Shown here piece after piece: positions 54,761 to 63,858 of a DNA stretch of 64,000 nt. The position numbers and the translations under genes are program-made. The stretch's first letter is position 1, and every line of letters starts with the position of its first letter. The notes beneath the pieces are model-generated. The model saw only the letters and a program-made list of their open reading frames with translations, was not told the DNA's origin and searched no databases. The stretch is from Hyphomicrobiales bacterium (GTDB lineage: Bacteria > Pseudomonadota > Alphaproteobacteria > Rhizobiales > Rhizobiaceae): the NCBI GenBank assembly GCA_900465685.1, contig UEGR01000005.1:248001-312000 (forward strand), read 5' to 3'.

Positions 54761-54970
54761 ATGGACTGGAACCGTGTTGAAGGCAACTGGAAGCAGGTTA
54801 AAGGCAAGATCCAGGAACAATGGGGCAAGCTTACCGACGACGATCTGGACCAGATCAGCGGGCGTCGCGAACAGCTTGAAGGCAAGATTCAGGAACGGTA
54901 CGGCATAGCCAAAGACCGCGCCAAATCCGAAATTGACGACTGGTATGACCGCCAGCGATGGTTGTCCTGA
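54761..54970 (+). CDS. CsbD family stress protein
   Basis: 69 aa from the ATG at 54761 with ACGGAGGAAA upstream. The CsbD signature fills the whole chain: DWNRVEGNWKQVKGKIQEQW, KLTDDDLDQISGRREQLEGK and a final IQERYGIAKDRAKSEIDDW. It is a small, acidic, mostly helical cytoplasmic protein of unknown mechanism, typically under general-stress sigma factors. The EcfG-like promoter 40 bases upstream supports that here. A terminator follows at once, so it is monocistronic. Confidence 0.9.
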   Translation: MDWNRVEGNWKQVKGKIQEQWGKLTDDDLDQISGRREQLEGKIQERYGIAKDRAKSEIDDWYDRQRWLS

Positions 54971-54973
54971 ACG

Positions 54974-54997
54974 AAACCCCGCATTAGCGGGGTTTTT
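54974..54997 (+). terminator. Terminator after the CsbD gene
   Basis: AAACCCCGC and GCGGGGTTT form a stem with a four-base loop plus T-run. Confidence 0.88.
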
Positions 54998-55112
54998 CGT
55001 GACCCTCCGCCACTTTTAAAAGTTCATCCTTTCAGCCACTCGACTTATACTTGCGACTCAGTTTTTATCCCGCTCCAATTGCTTTAGCTTTTGAATAGAT
55101 ATGAGGGAAACC

Positions 55113-55484
55113 ATGCGGGGATTTATAGTCGCGGCGCTTCTGCTTGCTTCGGCTTCTGCGGCCAGTGCGGCTGAGAAACCAATCGATTCATATTATGCGC
55201 GCCTCAGCGCTGCCGATCATTTCAACTCGTCTGGCGAGCGGCTGACCACGGCAGCGGCCATTATTCGTCAGGATCGGGCGAATGTATATGTCTATGGCAA
55301 GCGCGATTCCGAAGACGATCTGGATGATTATTTCAACAACAAGGCCAACCGGGCGCGTCTTGAGCGCATGGTTGCCAATGGAAGCTTCTACGGACGCGCA
55401 GAGCACGACATTCTGAACGGCACGCCGTTGATTTATGTCGAGATTTACGACGACAGCGTTGTTGTGTCGGTCAAAGGCGATTGA
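55113..55484 (+). CDS. Exported protein of unknown function
   Basis: 123 aa from the ATG at 55113; the ATG at 55101 contains the AGGGAA ribosome site. RGFIVAALLLASASAASA is a signal peptide with an Ala-x-Ala cleavage region. The mature part is about 100 residues, mixed charged, with SYYARLSAADHFNSSGERL and DSEDDLDDYFNNKANRARLERM; it ends in a beta-strand YVEIYDDSVVVSVKGD. I recognise no family. It lies alone; the next transcript-like structure is a terminator at 55629-55665. Confidence 0.7.
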   Translation: MRGFIVAALLLASASAASAAEKPIDSYYARLSAADHFNSSGERLTTAAAIIRQDRANVYVYGKRDSEDDLDDYFNNKANRARLERMVANGSFYGRAEHDILNGTPLIYVEIYDDSVVVSVKGD

Positions 55485-55628
55485 CCTTTAGGGGCATTGC
55501 CGCTCCGGATCGGACCAGCAACAATTCGTTACAAATATGCAATTGCGCTCTTCAACCGGCGGAATATCGTTCAAAGCGGGTCATATTGCGACCTGCTGCG
55601 TATTTCGTTGAACTGGTATGCAGCTATA

Positions 55629-55665
55629 GGGAGACGTGGCATGCCCTTGCCGCGCCTCCCTTTTT
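55629..55665 (+). terminator. Long terminator in the 55485-55774 gap
   Basis: GGGAGACGTGGCA (55629-55641) pairs with TGCCGCGCCTCCC (55648-55660) with one mismatch and one G-U pair, followed by TTTTT. It is 145 bases after the preceding gene, so the transcript it ends may be a small RNA. A second hairpin (GCGGGTC with GACCTGC, about 55577-55598) precedes it. Confidence 0.75.
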
Positions 55666-55774
55666 ATATGGCCAACCGAAAGCCTGCTCGCGTTAGACGC
55701 TTGAGCCTGTCCAGCTTTCCCGATATCCAATAGTCCTGACCGTTCCAGTCTGATCTGCATCGCAGGGGTATGAA

Positions 55775-56212
55775 ATGTCACGTAAACTGAATGTTGTTGC
55801 TTGTGCATTGGCGCTTCCCGCGCTGGCCTCCTGCACGGCGTCGCCTTCAGCCAACGTCAATCCGCCCAAGCCGCCCGTCGATCCCACGCCGATCATTGGC
55901 ACTTGGTGTAGCAATAATGACAAGCGCTACACGATTTCGCAGGAGCGGTTCGATAGCCGTGACATGCAGTGTACGGTGATGAAACTCGACAACTACAAGG
56001 GAACATTCACGCTCAATCTGGTTTGCGGTAGCAACGCCCAACAGGTCAGCGAGAATGTGACGATCACCCCGATAGGCGATGCTCTTGAGATCGTATTCCT
56101 GTCGAAAGGTGTTCGCCATACCCGCGTAAACCGCTGTGGAGCTTCGCCCTCGGCGCCGGTTGTCGCTCCAGTGCAATCCGAGCCTGCTCCGTCTCTTCCA
56201 CCCGTGCAATAA
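55775..56212 (+). CDS. Lipoprotein with Cys-containing beta domain
   Basis: 145 aa. The N-terminus LNVVACALALPALASC is a signal peptide with a lipobox (ALASC), so the mature protein is lipid-anchored. After the linker ASPSANVNPPKPPVDPTP comes a beta-rich domain with GTWCSNNDKRYTIS, MQCTVMKLDNYKGTFTL and VNRCGAS containing four Cys, and a Pro-rich tail. I do not recognise the family by name, but the GTWC-start and ligand-binding-like layout are found in Rhizobiales envelope lipoproteins. The function is unknown. Confidence 0.75.
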   Translation: MSRKLNVVACALALPALASCTASPSANVNPPKPPVDPTPIIGTWCSNNDKRYTISQERFDSRDMQCTVMKLDNYKGTFTLNLVCGSNAQQVSENVTITPIGDALEIVFLSKGVRHTRVNRCGASPSAPVVAPVQSEPAPSLPPVQ

Positions 56213-56444
56213 GCGGTGATTCCGGTAGCGCGTGATCAGTTTATGTTTGCGAAACGTTCCGACAGTTAGCCGGCAATGCACTTTCAGTAGCCTTAAATTT
56301 CCACATTTCTTGCTCCGGGCGGCCTATTAGGCTTGCACCAAGCGACAAATGCATTACCTGTCTCCTGACAAGCGAAAGCGACGATATTTTTCTTCAGGCC
56401 AGAGCCGCGCTTTCATCCACTCAGCTCAATCGGAGGCTTCGCCA

Positions 56445-56750
56445 ATGAAGAAAGCTATTCTCATCTGCATCGCGGCATTATCGGCAGGCGGCTTCGCAGC
56501 CACCAACACAGTTATGGCTGCAACCTCTCCCAAGCAGCGCGCCGCCGAAGTGAAAGCGGTCGTAGACGCGGTTTCTCGCGAACTCCCGAAGAACCCGATC
56601 AACACAGTCATGTACATCCGCGCCAACAATTTCGAGGTTCTCGCCGGAACCTGCACGGTGCGGGCACATATCGTCTCTTCCAAAGCGACCGAAACCGGCA
56701 AGCCTGACAAGATCAAAGTCCGTCTTAACCGGCAGCGGTGCACGCGATAA
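56445..56750 (+). CDS. Small exported protein of unknown function
   Basis: 101 aa from the ATG at 56445 with CGGAGG upstream; an extension to 56349 is not needed. KKAILICIAALSAGGFAATNTVMA is a signal peptide. The mature part is about 75 residues, basic, with two Cys (GTCTVRAHIV, NRQRCTR) and AEVKAVVDAVSRELPKNP. No family recognised. It lies in a run of small envelope proteins between the CsbD gene and tRNA-Val, without an obvious shared operon. Confidence 0.6.
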   Translation: MKKAILICIAALSAGGFAATNTVMAATSPKQRAAEVKAVVDAVSRELPKNPINTVMYIRANNFEVLAGTCTVRAHIVSSKATETGKPDKIKVRLNRQRCTR

Positions 56751-56835
56751 GGGCAGGCAGTTTCTGCACAAGATTGCTTATTGTTAATATTGCGCATTCT
56801 GGCGGATCAAGCGTATCCATGAGATAATATTAGCT

Positions 56836-57018
56836 ATGAGAGCTAGAGCGCTGACAAGGACATGGCATACTGCTCTGATCGCGGTCAGGGTGCTTTGTCT
56901 TGTTGTGCCAATTTTAGTCGCCCTCACCGCCCTTCTGCTCATTACCAAATATGATGGCGATAGAAATATCGTGACGAATACCGGCGTGCCAGGAGCCACC
57001 GCACCGACCGGCAACTGA
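56836..57018 (+). CDS. Possible small single-span membrane protein
   Basis: 60 aa. One hydrophobic helix (LIAVRVLCLVVPILVALTALLLI) follows a short Arg-rich N-terminus, with a neutral periplasmic tail VTNTGVPGATAPTGN. The topology would be Nin/Cout by the positive-inside rule. No good ribosome binding site is visible and the family is not recognised, so this call is weak. Confidence 0.35.
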   Translation: MRARALTRTWHTALIAVRVLCLVVPILVALTALLLITKYDGDRNIVTNTGVPGATAPTGN

Positions 57019-57087
57019 AGGCTCGTGCAAGCGCATTGACGAGCCCTTAGGCGTGCCAACGAGATGAATTCAAAAGAGATTTGGAAA

Positions 57088-57162
57088 TGGTGGGCGCGAC
57101 AGGGATTGAACCTGTGACCCTTCGCGTGTGAAGCGAATGCTCTCCCGCTGAGCTACGCGCCC
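57088..57162 (-). tRNA. tRNA-Val(CAC)
   Basis: The minus strand begins GGGCGCG, has the D-arm GCTCAGCGGGAGAGC, the anticodon arm TTCGC-TTCACAC-GCGAA with anticodon CAC and the T-arm ACAGG-TTCAATC-CCTGT. CCA is encoded at the 3' end; 75 bases including it. Confidence 0.96.
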
Positions 57163-57375
57163 TTAGAGCCTTCTATGTGCTCAATCAAGGTGACGCGGAT
57201 ATACGGTCCCGCTCGGGGCAAAGTCAAGCACCCGCAATCTCATTTCCCAAAATGATTTTCAGCACTGAAATCAGTTCGGTACGCTTCAACGAAAATGGCG
57301 GCTACCGAACGATAACCGCCATATCCAAGACCTGTAAATCCGTGCTGCCACTGAACGCCAGCGGCAGAGCGCCGA

Positions 57376-59361
57376 TTAAAGCGCTGCCAGCCGCGAAGCT
57401 GCCGTCTTGTCGGAAGCCTTCTGCATGCCAGAGTCGCGATCATAAACGTCGCCGTAATAACGAATCTGGCCATTCGCATCCGGCCATGCCGTGAAATAGG
57501 AAATATAGACCGGCACGGGCTCAGGTACCTTGATGCCGCGCTCGTTCTTGCCGAAATATTTCTCCAGATCGCCAACGGGCTTGCCAAGCACGGCGGCAGC
57601 CATGTCACGCGGACGTTCCAGACGAATGCAGCCATGGCTCAGCGCGCGCATGTCGCGGCTGAAATAGGACTTTGCCGGTGTGTCATGCATGTAGATATCG
57701 TGTTCGTTCGGGAACAGAATCTTCAGCTCGCCCAGTGCATTGTCCAGGCTCGGCTTCTGCCGGATACCGACATGCGCCTTGCCCGATGCCACAGCGCTCC
57801 AGTTGACGGCACTCGCCGAAACCTTCTTGCCGCCGACATAGACTTCATAGCCATTCCGGTCGAGATAGCTGGTGTCGCGCATCACCTTGGGCAGCATTTC
57901 GTTCAAGATAATCGAACGCGGAACGCCCCAGGACGGGTTGAACACAACCGTCTGAACCTTGTTGTAGAAGAAATAGGTCTGGTGGGTCGGTGAACCGATT
58001 ACCACGTTCATGCCGAGCTTTTCCTGACCGCCTTCGAAATATTCGGCACGGTAGGCAGGCTGGTTGACCATCACATAGCGTGTGCCAAAATCATGCGGCA
58101 GCCAGCGCAGGCGTTCCATGGAATAGAGAATGCGGTCACGCTTGACCGATGATTGCTCACCCTGCAACGCGGAAATCGTGTTGCGTCCGATAACGCCATC
58201 GGGCGCGCTGCCGGAAAGCTTCTGATAGTCCTTGATCGCAGAAACCAGTTCCGGATCGTAAAGGCTCGTATCGGCATGAGCCTGCAAGATATCGCGGTGC
58301 TTTTCCAGATAGTCGGCAGGTGCATGTTTGGTAATGAGCGCGACGATCTTGGCCAGCTGATCACTGCTGTCACCCGGACGAATAGCGCCATCGAGAGACA
58401 CACGAACGGTTTCACCCGTCGGCGCGTCCGTCTCGGACAAAGCCTGCTTCAAAGCCGCATATTGCGCATTGTCGGGCTGGAACCCGTGCAGATAAGCGGA
58501 CGGATCAGCTTCATCCGCCAGTTTGGCCAGCACAGCTTTCGGATCGACGCGATCACGCGGCAGATCATGGAAACCGCTCAGGCGGTCGGCGATTACACGT
58601 CCCTCGCCCGCGTCCATCGCATAGCGCAGCGCACGGGCCGACATGCGAACTTCAAACTCGGCCAGCTTCTGCTGACGTTCTTCGTTCTGCGCCGGATCGA
58701 AATTGTCAGACGGGATCGTCACCGCATATTCGTCGGCGTTGAGACCGTCTTCGCCTGCACGTGCGAAAAAAGCTGCAACGGCCTTGGCGCGATCAAGCAC
58801 CTTGCCGTCTGCCGACCACATGAAAGAGCGGTTGGTCGAATAATAGGAAACGATCGCTTCCGCGATGGGTTTCTCAGCCTTCACATCGACCGACTTCAAA
58901 TAATCCATCGCTGCGTCGAAAGCGCGATTGCCAGCCGTTTCGCTGGCTTCTGGCGCCTTATCCACGCGGATTGGAGACATGCCGGATGTCAGCGGATCAA
59001 CAGCAGTTGTCGGAGCCGTTGCAGCCGTAACCTGCATGTCGAGCGCCGTGAAATCGATCTTGATCAGCGTTTCCGGCTTGTAATCATAGATTTCCGGTCC
59101 CTTGACCGTCACACGCTGTACTGGAGGCGCGATGCGCGTTGGCGCCTTTGGCGCAGCCGCGGCTGCAGCGCGGGGAGCGACGGCGGCGGGCGGAAGCGGA
59201 GCAACAGGCTGCTCGGCCTGCTGACGGCGCTGCTGGAACAGCTCGAAAAGTGAATTCGCTGCCTGCGCCTGCGTAACAGGGAACAAGGCTGATGCAGCCA
59301 GAGCCAATACCATCGCTTTGCGGATATAAGACCCGCTCGTGCGAATTTCCTTTGCATCCAT
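57376..59361 (-). CDS. L,D-transpeptidase (YcbB/LdtD-type, with peptidoglycan-binding domain)
   Basis: 661 aa from the ATG at 59361; the ATG at 59385 is the alternative, and neither has a clear ribosome site. A signal peptide (AMVLALAASALFPVTQAQA) is followed by a Pro/Ala linker, a scaffold domain (about 150-420), a peptidoglycan-binding repeat (ELVSAIKDYQKLSGSAPDGVIGRNTISAL) and the YkuD catalytic domain. The catalytic motif reads MHDTPAKSYFSRDMRALSHGCIRL, so His and Cys are intact. It makes 3-3 crosslinks in peptidoglycan or attaches proteins to it. It is read alone. Confidence 0.92.
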   Translation of the reverse strand: MDAKEIRTSGSYIRKAMVLALAASALFPVTQAQAANSLFELFQQRRQQAEQPVAPLPPAAVAPRAAAAAAPKAPTRIAPPVQRVTVKGPEIYDYKPETLIKIDFTALDMQVTAATAPTTAVDPLTSGMSPIRVDKAPEASETAGNRAFDAAMDYLKSVDVKAEKPIAEAIVSYYSTNRSFMWSADGKVLDRAKAVAAFFARAGEDGLNADEYAVTIPSDNFDPAQNEERQQKLAEFEVRMSARALRYAMDAGEGRVIADRLSGFHDLPRDRVDPKAVLAKLADEADPSAYLHGFQPDNAQYAALKQALSETDAPTGETVRVSLDGAIRPGDSSDQLAKIVALITKHAPADYLEKHRDILQAHADTSLYDPELVSAIKDYQKLSGSAPDGVIGRNTISALQGEQSSVKRDRILYSMERLRWLPHDFGTRYVMVNQPAYRAEYFEGGQEKLGMNVVIGSPTHQTYFFYNKVQTVVFNPSWGVPRSIILNEMLPKVMRDTSYLDRNGYEVYVGGKKVSASAVNWSAVASGKAHVGIRQKPSLDNALGELKILFPNEHDIYMHDTPAKSYFSRDMRALSHGCIRLERPRDMAAAVLGKPVGDLEKYFGKNERGIKVPEPVPVYISYFTAWPDANGQIRYYGDVYDRDSGMQKASDKTAASRLAAL

Positions 59362-59745
59362 CTGCGCGCGCCGAGAAAACTGCATTTCAACCGCCAAAGT
59401 TAGCATGTCCGCCAAAAGGCGAATCCGTCTCAATCATTTCGCGTAGATTTTATGAATCTCGTATAGAAAGTTTTAACGCTAACGCCACTTCTTTCAATTT
59501 CTTGCTCTAAATTAATCACAAAACTTTGAGGGAGACGTATTAAAGCAACATGTGGCCTACAACGGTCGGCCCGTGTTTATCCCATTGCGCAATGTGCCGC
59601 AGTGGCTTCCGCTTCTCATCGCGCTAAAAGCCCCTCAGAATTTATCCCGAACGCTACCCAGCAATCCGGGTTGAGCAACATAACGTGCAGGCGGCGATCT
59701 CGCGATTTCCGGCCAGCGCGGCAGGCAAGCAAGCGAGGTACCACG
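59362..59745. other. Divergent region between the transpeptidase and fumarase genes
   Basis: About 380 bases holding both promoters. The stretch 59440-59530 is A/T-rich. No hairpin with a T-run and no small gene were recognised. Confidence 0.5.
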
Positions 59746-61365
59746 ATGGCAGAAGCAAGCGCCGCCGATCTTTTTCCTCTTGGCGAAGACATCACCCCTT
59801 ATCGCAAACTGACCTCCGACTTTGTTTCGGTCGATACATTCAAAGGCCAGGAAATCCTGACCGTCGACCCGGCAGGTCTGCGTCTTCTTTCTGAAGCGGC
59901 ATTTGCCGATATCAACCATCTGCTGCGCCCGGGACACCTCCAGCAGCTTGCCAAGATCATGGAAGACCCGGAAGCGACCGATAATGATCGCTTTGTGGCC
60001 TATGATCTTCTGAAAAACGCCAATATCGCCGCAGGCGGCGTCCTGCCGATGTGTCAGGATACCGGCACCGCGATCATCATGGGCAAGAAGGGCCGTCGCG
60101 TCTGGACCGAAGGCGGCGATGCCGACGCGCTCGGCAGCGGCGTGCTCGACGCCTATAACAAGAAGAACCTGCGTTATTCGCAGCTCGCACCGCTGTCGAT
60201 GTTCGAGGAAAAAAATACCAAGAACAACCTGCCTGCGCAGATCGACATCTATGAAGAAGGCGAAGACGCCTACAAATTCCTGTTCGTGGCAAAAGGCGGC
60301 GGTTCGGCCAACAAGACGTTCCTGTATCAGGGTACGCCTTCGCTTTTGACCCATGACCGCATGATCGATTTCCTCAAGGACAAGATCCTGAGCCTCGGTA
60401 CAGCCGCCTGCCCGCCTTACCATCTGGCAATTGTCATCGGCGGCACATCAGCCGAGATGAACCTCAAGACCGTCAAGCTTGCCTCCACGCGCTATCTCGA
60501 TAGCCTGCCGACGGAAGGTTCGGAAACCGGCCATGCTTTCCGCGATCTGGAAATGGAAGCTGAAATCCACAAGCTGACCCAGTCGCTGGGCGTCGGCGCA
60601 CAATTCGGCGGCAAGTATTTCTGCCATGACGTGCGCGTTATCCGCCTGCCGCGCCATGGCGCATCGTTGCCAATCGGCATCGGCGTTTCTTGCTCGGCAG
60701 ATCGTCAGGCCAAGGGCAAGATCACCAAGGAAGGCATTTTCCTGGAACAGCTGGAGACCAATCCAGCACAATACATGCCTGAAATCGACGAAGAAAAGCT
60801 GTCGTCGCATGTGGTGAAGATCGATCTCAACCAGCCAATGGCCGAGATCCTGAAAGAACTGTCCAAGCACCCCGTCAAGACGCAGCTTTCGCTGACCGGT
60901 CCGATTATCGTCGCCCGCGATCTGGCGCATGCGAAAATTCGCGAGCGGCTGGAAAACGGCGAATCCATGCCCGATTATTTCAAGAACCACCCGATCTATT
61001 ACGCTGGTCCGGCAAAGACGCCAGCCGGTTATGCATCCGGTTCGTTCGGCCCAACCACGGCAGGCCGTATGGATTCCTATGTCGACCAGTTCCAGTCGTT
61101 CGGCGGCTCCATGGTGATGCTCGCCAAGGGCAACCGTTCGCGTCAGGTGCGCGAAGCCTGCGGAAGCCATGGCGGTTTCTATCTCGGCTCCATCGGCGGC
61201 CCGGCTGCTCGTCTGGCGCAGGACTGCATCAAGAAAGTTGAAGTGGTCGAATATCCGGAACTGGGTATGGAAGCCATCTGGCGGATCGAAGTGGAAGATT
61301 TCCCGGCCTTCATCGTCATCGACGATAAGGGCAATGATTTCTTCAAGGAACTCAATCTGGGTTGA
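59746..61365 (+). CDS. Fumarate hydratase, class I (iron-sulfur)
   Basis: 539 aa from the ATG at 59746 (GAGGT upstream); codons further up are not conserved-looking. It hydrates fumarate to malate in the TCA cycle with a 4Fe-4S cluster. Likely cluster cysteines are in [19 protein letters not shown] and ACGSHGG. The [11 protein letters not shown] and [16 protein letters not shown] segments are the class I alpha part, and [16 protein letters not shown] and [19 protein letters not shown] the beta part, in one chain as in E. coli FumA/FumB. A bidirectional terminator separates it from the convergent SDR gene. Confidence 0.94.
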   Translation: MAEASAADLFPLGEDITPYRKLTSDFVSVDTFKGQEILTVDPAGLRLLSEAAFADINHLLRPGHLQQLAKIMEDPEATDNDRFVAYDLLKNANIAAGGVLPMCQDTGTAIIMGKKGRRVWTEGGDADALGSGVLDAYNKKNLRYSQLAPLSMFEEKNTKNNLPAQIDIYEEGEDAYKFLFVAKGGGSANKTFLYQGTPSLLTHDRMIDFLKDKILSLGTAACPPYHLAIVIGGTSAEMNLKTVKLASTRYLDSLPTEGSETGHAFRDLEMEAEIHKLTQSLGVGAQFGGKYFCHDVRVIRLPRHGASLPIGIGVSCSADRQAKGKITKEGIFLEQLETNPAQYMPEIDEEKLSSHVVKIDLNQPMAEILKELSKHPVKTQLSLTGPIIVARDLAHAKIRERLENGESMPDYFKNHPIYYAGPAKTPAGYASGSFGPTTAGRMDSYVDQFQSFGGSMVMLAKGNRSRQVREACGSHGGFYLGSIGGPAARLAQDCIKKVEVVEYPELGMEAIWRIEVEDFPAFIVIDDKGNDFFKELNLG

Positions 61366-61393
61366 TCTGGCCCGATTGATCTCCGAAACGAAT

Positions 61394-61422
61394 AAGGGCG
61401 GCTGTTAGAGCCGCCCTTTTTA
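61394..61422. terminator. Bidirectional terminator between fumarase and the SDR gene
   Basis: AAGGGCGGCT and AGCCGCCCTT form a 10-bp stem with a 5-base loop, then TTTAT. It lies 28 bases after the fumarase stop and directly before the SDR stop. Confidence 0.88.
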
Positions 61423-61424
61423 TA

Positions 61425-62171
61425 TCAGGCATTCGCTCCGCCATCGGCGGTCAGCGTGGCACCCGTCACGAAACGCGACTCGGGACCTGCAAGCCATGCC
61501 ACCAGATTTGCAATATCATCCGGCGAGCCATAGCTTCCCGTCGCGATACGCTCCAGCTGCGGGCCAGAGTGATCACCGCCAGCGGGGTTCATATCCGTAT
61601 TGGTAGACCCCGGCTGTACGACATTGACCGTAACACCCTTGGGGCCAAGATCGCGGGCAAGCCCCTTCGTCAGACCAATCAATGCCGACTTGCTGGCGGC
61701 ATAGAGGCTAATGCCCGGCCAAGCGACAAGGTCAGCCAGGTTAGAGCCAATGGTGATGATGCGTCCACCCTCGCCCAGATGCCGCGAAGCTGCGGATATA
61801 GCCGCGAACACCGCGCGGAAATTAACCGCCATAACCTCATCGAAATCCGCAAGCGTCACCTGATCCAGAGGCGCGGCTTTCCAGATGCCAGCGCTATTGA
61901 CCAGAATATCCAGACGACCCAGCTCTTTGACCGTCGCTTCAATCGTTGCAGCAATTTCATCGGCGTTACGGTTATCCGCCTTGAATGCGACTGCTCGACC
62001 ACCTTCGGCAGTGATCGCCGATACGACTGCGTCGGCTTTTTCCTTCGAGCTTACATAGGTGATTGCAACACTTGCACCGTCTTTCGCCAGTCGTCGCGCA
62101 ATCGCGGCGCCGATACCGCGACTACCGCCGGTTACGAAGGCCACTTTTCCATCCAAAGGCTTTCCAGACAT
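61425..62171 (-). CDS. Short-chain dehydrogenase/reductase, BdcA-like
   Basis: 248 aa classical SDR. It has TGGSRGIGAAIARRL (cofactor loop), VNSAGIWKAAP, IITIGSN with catalytic Ser, YAASKSALIG (YxxxK) and a final VAWLAGPESRFVTGATLTADGG. That last segment and the NVVQPG motif resemble E. coli BdcA (YjgI), which binds c-di-GMP and promotes biofilm dispersal, but ordinary SDRs share parts of it. A TetR gene is divergent across 100 bases, as bdcR is next to bdcA. An oxidoreductase role is the safe call; the c-di-GMP role is only suggested. Confidence 0.85.
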   Translation of the reverse strand: MSGKPLDGKVAFVTGGSRGIGAAIARRLAKDGASVAITYVSSKEKADAVVSAITAEGGRAVAFKADNRNADEIAATIEATVKELGRLDILVNSAGIWKAAPLDQVTLADFDEVMAVNFRAVFAAISAASRHLGEGGRIITIGSNLADLVAWPGISLYAASKSALIGLTKGLARDLGPKGVTVNVVQPGSTNTDMNPAGGDHSGPQLERIATGSYGSPDDIANLVAWLAGPESRFVTGATLTADGGANA

Positions 62172-62185
62172 GAAGGCATCCTTTC

Positions 62186-62201
62186 TGTATCGATTGATAC
62201 A
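62186..62201. promoter_or_regulatory. TetR operator, inverted repeat TGTATC-GATT-GATACA
   Basis: Perfect 6-bp arms, 15 bases upstream of the SDR start. A similar half, CGATCAATACA (62247-62257), lies near the tetR start and matches CGATTGATACA at 9 of 11 positions, suggesting two sites for the divergent pair. Confidence 0.6.
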
Positions 62202-62271
62202 TAATAGGTGTCAGGCTTGCCGAATATCGTCAAGATGTTTATTTAACGATCAATACAAAAAGGAGATTGGC

Positions 62272-62877
62272 GTGTCGGAACGCGGTAGACCTCGCAATTT
62301 TGACCGGGAACAGGCATTGCGCGCTGCGATGTATGTTTTCTGGGAAAAGGGCTTTGACGGTGCATCGCTGTCGGACCTGACAGCCGCGATGGGCATCAAT
62401 GCGCCCAGCCTTTATGCCGCCTTTGGCAGCAAGGAGGGGCTCTATATGGATGCCCTGTCGCTCTATTCGAACGAGGTCGGCACCGATATCTGGACGCAAC
62501 TGGAAGAAACGCCTGACGTGAAGCAGGCATTTGAACGGTTTTTGATTGTGAGCGCCGAGACTTTCTCGGTCACCGACAAGCCACGTGGATGCCTGATCGC
62601 GCTGGATGCGCTTAACCGTACCCAGTCCAGCCAGAATGTCTGCAATGTCCTGAAAGAACGCCGCAACAACAATATTGAGGTGCTGCGCACCCGCCTTCAG
62701 CGCAGTATCGATGAAGGTTCCCTGCCCGCGACTATCGACACAGGCGCTATCGCCACCTTTTACGCGACAGTGCAGAACGGCATGTCCATCCTCGCCCGCG
62801 ACGGTGGTAGCGCTGAAAGTCTGATCGCCGCAGCGCATGGCGCAATGGCGGCATGGGACAGACTTACCGCAGCGTGA
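62272..62877 (+). CDS. TetR family regulator (BdcR/YjgJ-like)
   Basis: 201 aa from the GTG at 62272, six bases after AGGAGA; an open frame from 62059 crosses the SDR gene. The N-terminal helix-turn-helix is GRPRNFDREQALRAAMYVFWEKGFDGASLSDLTAAMGIN (written in parts), followed by PSLYAAFGSKEGLY. The C-terminal domain has PRGCLIALDALNRTQSS, typical of the YjgJ type. It is divergent from the SDR gene, with an inverted repeat between them. It probably represses both genes; the inducer is unknown. Confidence 0.87.
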   Translation: MSERGRPRNFDREQALRAAMYVFWEKGFDGASLSDLTAAMGINAPSLYAAFGSKEGLYMDALSLYSNEVGTDIWTQLEETPDVKQAFERFLIVSAETFSVTDKPRGCLIALDALNRTQSSQNVCNVLKERRNNNIEVLRTRLQRSIDEGSLPATIDTGAIATFYATVQNGMSILARDGGSAESLIAAAHGAMAAWDRLTAA

Positions 62878-62890
62878 TCGGTTTCTGCCC

Positions 62891-63805
62891 CTATGCCACA
62901 GCCCGCAAAGGCACGGGGCCACTCACATAATCTGCAATTTTTCCGGCCACATCCGGGCTGGCTATGATCCGTCGGTGCCCAAGACCATCAGCCCAGTGCA
63001 GCCGGACATGCGACCCCGCTTTGGCAACCATTTCAGCACAACGCGCTGGAACTTCCTTGTCGTCGCGCGCATGAATGACAAGTGTCGGGATCGACAGTCG
63101 GCGCAGATGCACATCGGTATCGAAATCATGGATCGGTCGCGCGGCAATTTGCTGAACAGTGTCCTTCATCGCCTGACGCACATCAGCGTTCAAGCGAAGC
63201 ACCTTTCCGAACCCTTCGAAAACACCATTCATGGAATGCGGTGACGCAATCGTGACCAGCTTGGCGGGGCGCCGCTCGCGGTAGCAGCCCAGTGGCCCGG
63301 CAGCCGCATTGACCACGACCGCGCCACCGAAGGAATGCCCCACCATGGCGTAGAACGGCCCATATTGACGCCACGCGGCATCCACAGCCGCGATAGCCTG
63401 AACGAAATGCAGTTCGCGTCCCGCCGAAGCGCCGTGTCCTGGCAGATCAAGGGCGACCACTCGCTCACCGCGTGCGACCAGCGCACTGACAATGGCCATC
63501 ATATCCGCGCTGCGCGAACCCCAGCCATGCACTACGAGCGATGTGCGAACATTGTGCCGGTCCACGCCTGCGGGTTCGAACAAATAGGTTGCCACAACGC
63601 CCCGATCGATAATCAGATCAAGCCTTTTGGCCTTGAGCAACTCTTCGCTCGTCTGTTGCAACTTTTCCGCATAGGCTTTCGTCTTCGGCTTGCGGCTGGG
63701 CGTGCGGCAGAAAATCTTGAACGCCGCGCGACCGGCACGTTCCGGCGCGATGTGTCCGAGCACGCCCAGACCGAATCGCGTAACCTGAAGAGATAACGTT
63801 GCCAT
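62891..63805 (-). CDS. Alpha/beta hydrolase
   Basis: 304 aa. The start at 63805 has GAGG upstream. An N-terminal helical segment (MATLSLQVTRFGLGVLGHIAPE) may be a membrane-associated cap. The hydrolase core is complete: LVVHGWGSRSADMMAIVSAL, ALDLPGHGASAG, the nucleophile elbow GHSFGGAVVV (Ser), the acid in VIHARDDKEVPA and the His in WADGLGHRRII. The substrate is unknown. It is divergent from a MarR-type regulator, with palindromic operators between, so it is likely to be under that regulator's control. Confidence 0.87.
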   Translation of the reverse strand: MATLSLQVTRFGLGVLGHIAPERAGRAAFKIFCRTPSRKPKTKAYAEKLQQTSEELLKAKRLDLIIDRGVVATYLFEPAGVDRHNVRTSLVVHGWGSRSADMMAIVSALVARGERVVALDLPGHGASAGRELHFVQAIAAVDAAWRQYGPFYAMVGHSFGGAVVVNAAAGPLGCYRERRPAKLVTIASPHSMNGVFEGFGKVLRLNADVRQAMKDTVQQIAARPIHDFDTDVHLRRLSIPTLVIHARDDKEVPARCAEMVAKAGSHVRLHWADGLGHRRIIASPDVAGKIADYVSGPVPLRAVA

Positions 63806-63820
63806 AGCGGGGCCTCATCA

Positions 63821-63858
63821 TGTTCAATCCTGAACAAATAATTGTACAAGAATGAACA
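63821..63858. promoter_or_regulatory. MarR-type operator cluster
   Basis: TGTTCA (63821-63826), ATCC, TGAACA (63831-63836): perfect 6-bp inverted repeat. It is followed by the palindrome TTGTACAA (63842-63849), and a further TGAACA overlaps the MarR start codon (63853-63858). It lies between the divergent hydrolase and regulator genes. Confidence 0.6.
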
